Shown: positions 1 through 5,788, counted from the stretch's first letter. The stretch: DNA of 6,654 bases from Deltaproteobacteria bacterium (GCA_011056825.1 DSBH01000145.1:1-6654); one strand, 5' to 3'. The notes: a model not told the origin generated them from the sequence alone. Program-made: numbers and translations.

Positions 1-601
1 CCGCGGTTCCGTTCCGGCCTTTAAGGGATATGGCGGGTTCCCTTTTTCCCTGTGTACCTCCGTAAACGAGGAAGTTGTTCACGGGTTTCCGTCGAAGCGG
101 GAACTGAAAGAAGGCGACATTGTCAGTCTCGATTTCGGTGTTTGTTACAATGGGTATTTCGGTGATTCTGCAGTCACCATACCGGTAGGATCGATTTCGG
201 AATCTGCCCGGCGGCTGATGAAGGTAACGAAAGAATCCCTTGATCAGGGCATCTCGAACGCGGTGCCCGGTAACAGGCTGGGAGATATATCGAATGCGGT
301 TCAACGGCACGTAGAAGCAGCGGGTTTTTCAGCCGTGCGGGACTACGTCGGACACGGAATCGGCAAAAATCTTCATGAAGATCCACCGATTCCGAATTTC
401 GGTCCGCCTGGGCGCGGTATACTGCTCAAGGCAGGGATGGTGATCGCCATAGAGCCGATGATCAACCAGGGGACCTACGAAGTAGATGTAAAACAGGACG
501 GCTGGACTGTCGTGACCAGGGACGGCAAATTGTCGGCTCACTTTGAACACACGTTGGCCATTACGGACGAGGGACCGCGTGTTCTAAGCGTGGTTTCATA
601 A
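1..601 (+). CDS. map: Methionine aminopeptidase type I, 3' part (5' end outside window)
   Basis: Removes the initiator methionine from nascent cytosolic proteins with a two-metal active site. The reading frame is open from base 2, giving 199 residues before TAA; family members have about 250-265, so roughly 50 N-terminal residues are missing. All five expected metal ligands are visible: Asp (codon 131-133, LDFG), Asp (164-166, FGDSA), His (353-355, GHGIG), Glu (452-454, IEPM) and Glu (545-547, FEHT). The substrate-site His in NEEVVHG and the second conserved His in NLHEDP are also present. Protein N-terminal processing fits its place just upstream of infA in the distal ribosomal operon (28 nt gap); secY and adk commonly lie further upstream but cannot be seen here. 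No frame break is visible, so it is truncated only by the window edge. Confidence 0.97.
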   Translation, partial: RGSVPAFKGYGGFPFSLCTSVNEEVVHGFPSKRELKEGDIVSLDFGVCYNGYFGDSAVTIPVGSISESARRLMKVTKESLDQGISNAVPGNRLGDISNAVQRHVEAAGFSAVRDYVGHGIGKNLHEDPPIPNFGPPGRGILLKAGMVIAIEPMINQGTYEVDVKQDGWTVVTRDGKLSAHFEHTLAITDEGPRVLSVVS

Positions 602-629
602 GAAGCCGGTCGGAAACAGCGGAGAGTCA

Positions 630-848
630 ATGGCAAAAGAAGATTCAATCGTGGTCGAGGGAACGGTTATCGAACCGTTGCCCAATGCAATGTTCAGGGT
701 GGAACTTGAAAACGGCCACCGGGTACTGGCCCATATTTCGGGGAAGATGAGGATGCATTTTATTAAAATTTTACCGGGTGACAAGGTTACTGTTGAGCTG
801 TCGCCCTATGACCTGACGCGCGGCAGGATCGTATATCGCTCCAAATAA
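630..848 (+). CDS. infA: Translation initiation factor IF-1
   Basis: Binds the 30S A-site and helps IF-2 and IF-3 build the initiation complex. The 72-residue product has the normal family length and is a single S1-like OB fold. It carries the family segments GTVIEPLPN, MFRVELENGH, HISGKMR, GDKVTVELSPYDL and GRIVYRSK in order, covering the whole protein. The ATG follows a GGAG at 621-624 at normal spacing and gives the canonical MAKED N-terminus. It sits between map and rpmJ, the order found in many bacteria other than the enterics, where infA is elsewhere. The 28-nt gaps on both sides argue for co-transcription with the ribosomal genes. Nothing in it looks aberrant. Confidence 0.98.
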   Translation: MAKEDSIVVEGTVIEPLPNAMFRVELENGHRVLAHISGKMRMHFIKILPGDKVTVELSPYDLTRGRIVYRSK

Positions 849-875
849 GCCACCGTCGTAAACGGAGAACGTGAC

Positions 876-989
876 GTGAAAGTACGGGCATCGGTAAAAA
901 AAATGTGTGACAAATGCAAGATAATCAAGCGACGGGGAATCGTGCGGGTTATCTGCGAGAATCCCAAGCATAAACAACGCCAGGGATAA
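876..989 (+). CDS. rpmJ: 50S ribosomal protein L36 (bL36), zinc-ribbon form
   Basis: Smallest large-subunit protein, binding 23S rRNA. Translation from GTG at 876 gives 37 residues beginning MKVRASVKK and ending KHKQRQG, the standard length. The zinc ribbon is complete: Cys11, Cys14, Cys27 and His32 (CDKC, then ICENPKH), so this is the C+ zinc-binding paralogue rather than the zinc-free one induced in zinc starvation. The start is non-ATG, supported by the SD GGAG at 864-867 (8 nt spacing) and by exact family N-terminal wording. A GTG 5 nt upstream (871) is in another frame and stops at once. It lies 27 nt after infA and 16 nt before rpsM. Confidence 0.97.
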   Translation: MKVRASVKKMCDKCKIIKRRGIVRVICENPKHKQRQG

Positions 990-1005
990 GGAAGGAGAAC
1001 TGCAG

Positions 1006-1380
1006 GTGGCACGGATTGCCGGGGTTGACTTGCCGAAAAACAAGCGGATGGACATCGCCCTGACCTATATTTACGGTATCGGGAGATCCAAGGCGATGGT
1101 AATTCTTGAGGAAGCCAATGTCGCTTTCGATACGAACAGCGACAGGCTTGCTGATGATCAGATTACTTCAATCAGAAGCATTATCGACCGCGACTACCGG
1201 GTCGAGGGCGACTTGAGACGGGACGTTTCCATGTCGATCAAGCGCCTCATGGATATCGGTGCCTATCGGGGGCTTCGCCACAGAAAGGGTCTGCCCGTCA
1301 GGGGGCAGAGGACCGTCACCAACGCGAGAACGCGTAAAGGTCCCCGCCGGGCGATAGGAAGCGGCAAAAGGAAGAAATAA
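1006..1380 (+). CDS. rpsM: 30S ribosomal protein S13 (uS13)
   Basis: Head protein of the small subunit, contacting 16S rRNA, the P-site tRNA and the inter-subunit bridge. The product has 124 residues (E. coli about 118). It begins MARIAGVDLPKNKR, has the YGIGRSKA segment around residues 23-31 (helix-two-turns-helix region), GLRHRKGLPVRGQRT at about 89-103, and the basic tail NARTRKGPRR followed by SGKRKK. The start is GTG at 1006, fixed by AAGGAG at 992-997 (8 nt spacing) and the family N-terminus. It is the first gene of the classical alpha-operon block rpsM-rpsK-rpsD-rpoA-rplQ. Only 16 nt separate it from rpmJ, so there is no room for a separate long S4-binding leader such as that of the E. 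coli alpha operon, unless it extends into rpmJ. Confidence 0.98.
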   Translation: MARIAGVDLPKNKRMDIALTYIYGIGRSKAMVILEEANVAFDTNSDRLADDQITSIRSIIDRDYRVEGDLRRDVSMSIKRLMDIGAYRGLRHRKGLPVRGQRTVTNARTRKGPRRAIGSGKRKK

Positions 1381-1389
1381 GCATTATCT

Positions 1390-1394
1390 GGAGG
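1390..1394 (+). promoter_or_regulatory. Shine-Dalgarno of rpsK, decides between two ATGs
   Basis: GGAGG lies immediately before tandem ATGATG (1396 and 1399). The first ATG is only 1 nt from the SD, the second 4 nt. Both spacings are short, but 1399 is better and gives the family N-terminus MARPARK, so I take 1399 as the start. Confidence 0.75.
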
Positions 1395-1398
1395 CATG

Positions 1399-1791
1399 AT
1401 GGCTCGACCAGCGCGTAAGAGCGTAAAAAAGAAGGAAAAGAAAAACATCAGCGAGGGGATCGCCCATATTCATTCGACGTTCAATAACACGATCGTTACC
1501 ATAACGGATATGAGCGGCAATGCCATCGCCTGGGCTTCCGGCGGAGGGCAGGGATTCAAGGGATCTCGCAAGAGCACTCCCTTTGCCGCACAGTTGACCG
1601 CGACTGAAGCGGTAAAAAAGGCGAAATTGCACGGCCTCAGGACGGTGCAGGTCTACGTTAAGGGACCCGGAGCCGGGAGGGAGTCGGCTTTACGTGCGAT
1701 CCAGGCCGCGGGATTGACGGTGACACTGATCAGGGACGTGACGCCCATTCCTCACAATGGATGCCGTCCACCAAAGCGGCGAAGAGTCTGA
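1399..1791 (+). CDS. rpsK: 30S ribosomal protein S11 (uS11)
   Basis: Platform protein of the small subunit next to the E-site and the anti-Shine-Dalgarno end of 16S rRNA. The 130-residue product has a lysine-rich N-terminus (residues 3-16), then HIHSTFNNTIVTITD, a Gly-rich GFKGSRKSTPFAAQ segment, VKGPGAGRESALRA and the invariant C-terminal PIPHNGCRPPKRRRV. The Asn-Gly pair (Asn120-Gly121) corresponds to the site reported to form isoaspartate in E. coli S11; that is family knowledge, not visible here. The start at 1399 is preferred over 1396 because of SD spacing. It lies between rpsM (18 nt) and rpsD (55 nt, the largest gap inside the operon). Confidence 0.97.
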   Translation: MARPARKSVKKKEKKNISEGIAHIHSTFNNTIVTITDMSGNAIAWASGGGQGFKGSRKSTPFAAQLTATEAVKKAKLHGLRTVQVYVKGPGAGRESALRAIQAAGLTVTLIRDVTPIPHNGCRPPKRRRV

Positions 1792-1835
1792 CGACAGTAT
1801 CATTTTAATACGGCTTTACGGAAACGGCCGTTCAT

Positions 1836-1840
1836 GGAGG
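1836..1840 (+). promoter_or_regulatory. Shine-Dalgarno of rpsD, supports a TTG start
   Basis: GGAGG ends 6 nt before TTG 1847, which opens the family N-terminus of S4. The only nearby ATG (1834) is out of frame and overlaps this SD, so it cannot serve rpsD. The upstream in-frame ATG at 1757 lies inside rpsK and would add 30 unrelated residues. Confidence 0.85.
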
Positions 1841-1846
1841 AACGTT

Positions 1847-2479
1847 TTGGCACGATACAGAGAATCATTATGCAAGCTATGCAGGGCGGAAGGAACCAAG
1901 CTCTTCCTGAAGGGGGACAGGTGTTACAGCGACAAGTGTTCATTCGAGAGGCGGGGTTATGCGCCGGGAGAACACGGGCAGACGCGGGCGCGAAGAAAAC
2001 GTTCCGATTACGGCCTTCAGCTCAGGGAAAAACAGAAATTAAAGAGAATGTTCGGACTCATGGAAAAACAGTTCCGAAGCTATTTTTATAAAGCAGAACG
2101 AGGAAAGGGCGTGACGGGGACGAAGCTTCTTCTCATGCTCGAAAGCAGGCTGGACAACATGGTGTACCGCATGGGGTTCGCCGGTTCGAGAAACGAGGGC
2201 CGGCAGCTCGTTCGACACGGCCATTTTACCGTGAACGGCAAAAAAGTGACCATTCCATCTTATCTTGTCACCGTGGGAGATACGGTGCAGGTTCGGGAAA
2301 AATCCCGGAATACCGCCCGTATCCTCGAGGCCATGAATACGGTGGCCCGGCGGGGTGTTCCCGACTGGATCGAGCTTGACAAGGCTCAGTTCTCCGCCGT
2401 CGTGAAGGCTCTGCCGACCCGGGAAGAATTGACCATGCCCGTTGAGGAGCAGATGGTGGTCGAGTTTTATTCCAAATAG
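1847..2479 (+). CDS. rpsD: 30S ribosomal protein S4 (uS4), zinc-finger form
   Basis: Primary 16S rRNA-binding protein that nucleates assembly of the 30S body; in several bacteria it also represses its own operon. From TTG 1847 the product is 210 residues (family 200-210). Residues 1-43 hold a complete zinc finger with Cys9, Cys12, Cys26 and Cys31 (CKLC, then CYSDKC), as in Thermus and Bacillus stearothermophilus S4 and unlike the Cys-poor E. coli protein. The family motif RRGYAPGEHG follows, and the RNA-binding S4 domain spans about residues 99-163 (LESRLDN, GRQLVRHGHFTVNGK, VGDTVQV). The C-terminus ends EEQMVVEFYSK. The TTG start is supported by GGAGG at 1836-1840. It is 55 nt after rpsK and 34 nt before rpoA. 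A low-efficiency start may tune S4 level, but that is inference. Confidence 0.97.
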   Translation: MARYRESLCKLCRAEGTKLFLKGDRCYSDKCSFERRGYAPGEHGQTRARRKRSDYGLQLREKQKLKRMFGLMEKQFRSYFYKAERGKGVTGTKLLLMLESRLDNMVYRMGFAGSRNEGRQLVRHGHFTVNGKKVTIPSYLVTVGDTVQVREKSRNTARILEAMNTVARRGVPDWIELDKAQFSAVVKALPTREELTMPVEEQMVVEFYSK

Positions 2480-2513
2480 TTGAACCCATGTACTGAAACG
2501 AGGAATCGATACT

Positions 2514-3503
2514 ATGCAGAGAAATTGGCGCAGTCTGATAAAACCAAAACGTATCGAGGTTGATGAAGACACCCATACCCAGTATTATGGTGAATTCGAC
2601 TGCCAGCCGCTAGAAAAGGGATTCGGCTCGACTCTGGGCAACTCCCTGCGCAGGGTGCTCCTCTCCTCCATTTACGGTGCCGCGATCGCCTCGATAAAGA
2701 TAGACGGTGTCCTGCACGAGTTTACAACCATCCCGGGCGTCAAGGAAGACGTCACTACGATTATTCTCAATCTTAAGGGGGTGCGGGTAAAAATTCACCA
2801 GGGAGAGCAGAAGATGGTTCACATCAATGCATCCGGTGAGGGCGTCGTGAAGGCGGGCGATATAATAACGGACGGAACGGTCGACATACTGAACCCCGAT
2901 CACCATATCGCAACACTTTCCCGTGACGCCGTTTTGAAGGCCGAGATGGCCGTGAAAATCGGCAAAGGATACGTTCCGGCGAAAAGCGAGCGCGATCCTG
3001 ATCAGCCCGAAGGAACAATCAATATCGACTCGATTTTCTCACCGATAAAGAAAGTCGCCTATACCGTGTCAAACGCGCGGGTGGGGCATATCACCGATTA
3101 TGACAGACTTGTTATGGAGATATGGACCGATGGCGGCATTTTTCCCGAGGACGCTCTTGCCTATGCGGCCAGGATTTTGAAAGAACAGATCGATGTCTTT
3201 ATCAATTTCGAAGATCGCGAAGAAGAGGAAGAAGCACCGGAAGGTGAGGAAGAACCTCGAGAAAACGATAATCTTTACAAGAGCGTGGACGAACTTGAGC
3301 TTTCGGTTCGATCGGCAAACTGTTTGAAGAATGCCGGTATTCAGTACATCGGCGAGCTGGTTCAGAAAACGGAAGCGGAAATGCTCAAGACGAAAAATTT
3401 CGGCAGGAAATCCCTGAACGAAATCAAGGAAATACTTGGAGAAATGGGACTTTCTCTGGGGATGAAAATTGAATTTCCTCCGCAACCCCCTGAACGGGAA
3501 TAA
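2514..3503 (+). CDS. rpoA: DNA-directed RNA polymerase alpha subunit
   Basis: The alpha dimer is the assembly platform of RNA polymerase and binds UP elements and activators. The 329-residue product has the usual two domains. The N-terminal domain (about 1-232) shows LEKGFGSTLGNSLRRVLLSS at 33-52; Arg46 matches E. coli Arg45, which is needed for assembly. The C-terminal domain (about 255-320) contains VRSANCLKNAGI, with Arg266 and Asn269 equivalent to E. coli Arg265 and Asn268 for minor-groove binding, and GRKSLNEIKEIL. The linker (233-252) is strikingly Glu-rich, including five consecutive Glu at 236-240. The ATG at 2514 follows GAGGA at 2500-2504 (9 nt) and gives the MQRNWRSLIKPKR N-terminus. 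It lies 34 nt after rpsD and 47 nt before rplQ, the standard alpha-operon order. Confidence 0.98.
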   Translation: MQRNWRSLIKPKRIEVDEDTHTQYYGEFDCQPLEKGFGSTLGNSLRRVLLSSIYGAAIASIKIDGVLHEFTTIPGVKEDVTTIILNLKGVRVKIHQGEQKMVHINASGEGVVKAGDIITDGTVDILNPDHHIATLSRDAVLKAEMAVKIGKGYVPAKSERDPDQPEGTINIDSIFSPIKKVAYTVSNARVGHITDYDRLVMEIWTDGGIFPEDALAYAARILKEQIDVFINFEDREEEEEAPEGEEEPRENDNLYKSVDELELSVRSANCLKNAGIQYIGELVQKTEAEMLKTKNFGRKSLNEIKEILGEMGLSLGMKIEFPPQPPERE

Positions 3504-3550
3504 TTTGAACGCCGCGAATATTCTGGCAACCGGGAAAGGATCAACAAGAA

Positions 3551-3952
3551 ATGCGCCACAGAAAGGCCGGAAGGAAGTTGGGAAGGACCTCGAGCCACAG
3601 GAACGCGATGATGAGGAACCTCGTGACGTCCCTTCTGAAACACGAAAAAATAACCACGACTGATGCGAAAGCCAAGGAGCTGAGAAGCGTTGCGGACAAG
3701 ATGATAACGCTTGGCAAGAAAGGAACGCTTCACGCACGGCGCCAGGCTCTCAGTTTTATTCGTGATCGCGACACGACGGAGAAAGTATTCGATGTTTTGT
3801 CAGCCCGCTACCAGGATCGGGAAGGCGGCTACACGCGGGTTATGAAGAAGGGACCGCGTCCCGGCGATAAAGCGCCCCTCTCAGTTATCGAGCTTATGCC
3901 TGAAACGGCGCCGAAAAAGCGTTCCGGGCGATCCGGCGGATCGACGAAATAA
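3551..3952 (+). CDS. rplQ: 50S ribosomal protein L17 (bL17)
   Basis: Large-subunit protein near the peptide exit tunnel. The 133-residue product starts MRHRKAGRKLGRTSSHRNAM, the invariant family N-terminus, continues with LLKHEKITTTDAKAKELR at about 28-45 and GGYTRVMKKGPRPGDKAP at about 92-109, and ends in a basic Lys/Arg/Ser/Gly tail of about 15 residues after the conserved ELM. The ATG at 3551 has only a modest SD (AAAGGA at 3535-3540, 10 nt spacing), but the N-terminus leaves little doubt. It is the last gene of the ribosomal operon: its stop is 10 nt before a strong intrinsic terminator. No anomaly seen. Confidence 0.98.
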   Translation: MRHRKAGRKLGRTSSHRNAMMRNLVTSLLKHEKITTTDAKAKELRSVADKMITLGKKGTLHARRQALSFIRDRDTTEKVFDVLSARYQDREGGYTRVMKKGPRPGDKAPLSVIELMPETAPKKRSGRSGGSTK

Positions 3953-3962
3953 ACCGCAGAAG

Positions 3963-3989
3963 AGGCAAGATGATTATCTTGCCTTTTTT
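3963..3989 (+). terminator. Intrinsic terminator of the ribosomal operon
   Basis: A perfect 9-bp stem (AGGCAAGAT at 3963-3971 with ATCTTGCCT at 3976-3984) closes a 4-nt loop. A six-T run (3984-3989) starts at the last base of the 3' arm. It lies 10 nt after the rplQ stop. The reverse strand has no T-run at the right place, so it acts on + strand transcripts only. Confidence 0.93.
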
Positions 3990-3993
3990 ATTC

Positions 3994-4021
3994 TTGATTT
4001 TTCATTCCCCGGGGATATAAT
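3994..4021 (+). promoter_or_regulatory. Predicted sigma70-type promoter for the EF-Tu-like gene
   Basis: TTGATT (3994-3999, 4 of 6 to TTGACA) and a perfect TATAAT (4016-4021) are separated by 16 nt. The -35 begins 5 nt after the T-run of the ribosomal-operon terminator, exactly where a new transcription unit should start. Expected transcript start is about 4028-4030, leaving a leader of about 82-84 nt before the ATG at 4112. The start site is inferred from the boxes. Confidence 0.7.
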
Positions 4022-4074
4022 CGCCAGACAAGGTGAGGCGCGGTTCCCGGGTTGATTGTACTCATCAGATGCAG

Positions 4075-4097
4075 GGAGCGTCGGGTCGAAACGCTCC
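4075..4097 (+). promoter_or_regulatory. GC-rich stem-loop in the leader of the EF-Tu-like gene
   Basis: GGAGCGT (4075-4081) pairs perfectly with ACGCTCC (4091-4097) around a 9-nt loop. The stem ends 1 nt before the SD run begins at 4099. It has no T-run, so it is not an intrinsic terminator. Its 5' arm masks a second SD-like GGGAG, which is part of the repeat CAGGGAG found at 4072-4078 and 4097-4103. A role in translation control or mRNA stability is inference. Confidence 0.5.
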
Positions 4098-4098
4098 A

Positions 4099-4108
4099 GG
4101 GAGGTGAT
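4099..4108 (+). promoter_or_regulatory. Near-complete Shine-Dalgarno of the EF-Tu-like gene
   Basis: GGGAGGTGAT contains GGAGGTGAT, a nine-base match to the complement of the usual 16S rRNA 3' end (anti-SD CACCUCC region). The GGAGG core is 7 nt from ATG 4112. It is the longest SD match in the window, longer than any in front of the ribosomal genes, and it fixes the start at 4112 rather than the TTG at 4052. Confidence 0.88.
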
Positions 4109-4111
4109 GGT

Positions 4112-4372
4112 ATGGCTGAAGAAAGAGTGGGCGAGGTAATGAAATATTTCTCAAAGCCAAGTGTCGCCGCCGTGAAAATCGTGGAAGGTACGCTTTCCGT
4201 CGGCGACCGGATTCGTTTTACGGGGCACACGACGGATTTTGAAGACACCGTTGACTCGATGGAAATCAACAACGAGAAAATCGAGAAGGCCCAGGCCGGT
4301 GATTATATAGGAATCAAGGTCGCAGACCGGGTGCGCCCGGGCGATGAAATGTTCAAGGTTCTGCCTGACTAG
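4112..4372 (+). CDS. Stand-alone EF-Tu domain-2-like small protein, function unknown
   Basis: An 86-residue protein resembling what databases often call 'translation elongation factor-like protein'. It is one small beta-barrel-type domain like domain 2 of EF-Tu and related GTPases: GEV at 7-9, VEGTLSVGDRIRFTGHTTDFEDTVDSM through the middle, AQAGDYIGIKV, and VRPGDEMFKV at the end. There is no P-loop, no NKxD motif and no Cys, signal peptide or membrane segment, so it cannot be a GTPase by itself and is probably cytosolic. A similar barrel occurs at the C-terminus of some U32-family peptidases (tRNA hydroxylation proteins), so RNA or tRNA contact is conceivable, but I assign no function. It has its own promoter, a structured leader, a very strong SD and its own terminator. 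The upstream in-frame TTG 4052 is rejected as start. Confidence 0.88.
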   Translation: MAEERVGEVMKYFSKPSVAAVKIVEGTLSVGDRIRFTGHTTDFEDTVDSMEINNEKIEKAQAGDYIGIKVADRVRPGDEMFKVLPD

Positions 4373-4401
4373 CGACATTCTTCCCGGTCGTAATAAATTT
4401 G

Positions 4402-4444
4402 AAAGCCATGGTAACGCGCAACACGAACGCGCCATGGCTTTTTT
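4402..4444 (+). terminator. Intrinsic terminator after the EF-Tu-like gene
   Basis: A perfect 10-bp outer stem (AAAGCCATGG at 4402-4411 with CCATGGCTTT at 4432-4441) continues inward, past a 3-nt TAA bulge, as a CGCG/CGCG stem (4415-4418 with 4428-4431) around a 9-nt loop. A T-run (4439-4444) overlaps the 3' arm. It lies 29 nt after the stop codon and before folC. On the reverse strand the flank is only weakly T-rich. Confidence 0.92.
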
Positions 4445-4531
4445 CATGTGCTATTCAACGGCGGATTGACGGCACGCCGCGGAAAAAGCGATCGCGGGTT
4501 CCGGAAAACCCTTTCGAGGAAACGACAAACC

Positions 4532-5788
4532 ATGGATCTAGACCAGGTTCGGAGATACCTGGCCGGGCTTGAAAAGCGGGGCATTCATCTCGATCTCGGC
4601 CCCGTATCGCGGCTTCTCGCTACGCTGGGTGATCCACACCTTACGTACCGGACGGTACACGTTGGTGGAACAAACGGCAAGGGTTCCGTGGCCGCCATGA
4701 TCGCTTCGATACTCGGCGCGGCGGGATACCGCGTCGGTCTTTATACATCTCCACACCTTGTCGATTTCAGAGAGCGTATTAGGATTAACGGCGTCATGAT
4801 TCCTGAAGAGGCGCTGGTGCGCCTGGTGAATGAACTTCGGCATTACGTTACGAAGGATATTACCTATTTTGAATTCGCCACGGTCCTTGCATTCCGTTTT
4901 TTTCAGGAACAGTCAGTCAATATCGCTGTGCTCGAAGTCGGCATGGGAGGCAGGCTGGATGCAACAAACTGCATCATGCCCGAGGTTTCGGTTATCACGA
5001 CCGTTTCACTGGAACATGAACGTTACCTGGGACGGCGGCTGGTCGATATAGCCGCAGAAAAGGCTGAAATTATAAAAAAAGACGGTGTCTGCGTCACCGG
5101 CGTGACGCAAAGGAACGTTCTTGCCGTCATTGAAAAAACCGCTCAAATCCTCGGGGCCCGGGTGTTGCGGCGGGGGAAGGATTTCACCGCGCGGCGCCGG
5201 GGGAAAACAACTTTTTCGTATTACGGCATAAACCATACGCTCAGGAATCTCCGGCTCCCCCTTCCGGGAAATTATCAGGTTTCAAACGCCGCTCTGGCCG
5301 CCGCCGCCGCCGAAATCCTGGCAGAAAAGGGCATGGAAATCAATGACCGCGCACTTATTGAGGGTATCGAGTCGACAGCATGGGAAGGAAGACTGGAAAC
5401 TGTCGGCGTGGCCCCGCTCATTGTTCTTGACGGCGCCCACAATCCTGAGGGAGTCAGGGCTTTATGCAGGACTCTCCCCCGGGATTTCAGCTATGAGCGA
5501 TTGATTGTCCTCTTCGGCGTCATGGAAGACAAACATTGCAGGTCCATGCTGAGCAGGATCTCCCTTCTGGCGGACAGGATTATCGTGACGGAACCGCAGG
5601 GAGAAAGAACCCGTCGGCTGTCCCGCCGCGATTTGGACGATTTCGGGCTTGACGCCGACCGGTTCGAGATCATACCCTGCGTTCAGGATGCCTTTCAGCG
5701 CGCTTGTTCCCTGGCCGGGCCTGAAGACATGGTCCTGGTGACAGGGTCCCTGTACCTTCTGGGAGAAATAAAGCGGCAGGGAGTGTAG
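4532..5788 (+). CDS. folC: Folylpolyglutamate synthase / dihydrofolate synthase
   Basis: Mur-ligase-family cytosolic enzyme that adds glutamate to folates (and, in bifunctional members, to dihydropteroate) using ATP. The 418-residue product has the family length. The ATP loop GGTNGKGS is at 45-52, TSPHL at 72-76, EVGMGGRLDATN at 135-146, His162 in SLEHE, the lysine motif AEKAEIIK at 175-182 (Lys177 is the position carbamylated in E. coli and Lactobacillus enzymes) and DGAHNPEG at 300-307, opening the C-terminal ligase domain. The usual EKAG motif reads EKAE here and the usual Asp before His162 is Glu161. ATG 4532 follows a GAGG (4516-4519, 12 nt, rather far). ATG 4448 would add 28 basic residues and starts 3 nt after a terminator T-run, so it is disfavoured. 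Whether DHFS activity is present cannot be told from sequence alone. Confidence 0.95.
   Translation: MDLDQVRRYLAGLEKRGIHLDLGPVSRLLATLGDPHLTYRTVHVGGTNGKGSVAAMIASILGAAGYRVGLYTSPHLVDFRERIRINGVMIPEEALVRLVNELRHYVTKDITYFEFATVLAFRFFQEQSVNIAVLEVGMGGRLDATNCIMPEVSVITTVSLEHERYLGRRLVDIAAEKAEIIKKDGVCVTGVTQRNVLAVIEKTAQILGARVLRRGKDFTARRRGKTTFSYYGINHTLRNLRLPLPGNYQVSNAALAAAAAEILAEKGMEINDRALIEGIESTAWEGRLETVGVAPLIVLDGAHNPEGVRALCRTLPRDFSYERLIVLFGVMEDKHCRSMLSRISLLADRIIVTEPQGERTRRLSRRDLDDFGLDADRFEIIPCVQDAFQRACSLAGPEDMVLVTGSLYLLGEIKRQGV

Noticed and set aside
1757..1846. Upstream ATG extension of rpsD by 30 residues
   Set aside because: It begins inside rpsK, has no SD, and adds residues absent from S4; the family N-terminus starts at the TTG.
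1834..2091. An ATG-started 85-codon frame overlapping the start of rpsD
   Set aside because: Its ATG lies within the rpsD Shine-Dalgarno and its translation resembles no family; the S4 frame is unambiguous from TTG 1847.
2039..2572. A 177-codon minus-strand frame opposite rpsD and the rpoA start
   Set aside because: Antisense shadow of S4; the composition follows the complementary codons and it matches no family I know.
3069..3737. A 222-codon open frame on the minus strand across rpoA/rplQ
   Set aside because: It is a shadow of conserved coding sequence on the + strand, has low-complexity Phe/Ser/Arg content, no recognisable domain and no supporting SD.
4466..4494. TTGACG (4466-4471) as a possible -35 for folC
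   Set aside because: No acceptable -10 lies 16-18 nt downstream (the position reads CGATCG), so I do not call a promoter.
4496..4511. Small hairpin GGGTT/AACCC upstream of folC
   Set aside because: Only 5 bp with a 6-nt loop and two A-T pairs at its top; too weak to separate from chance.
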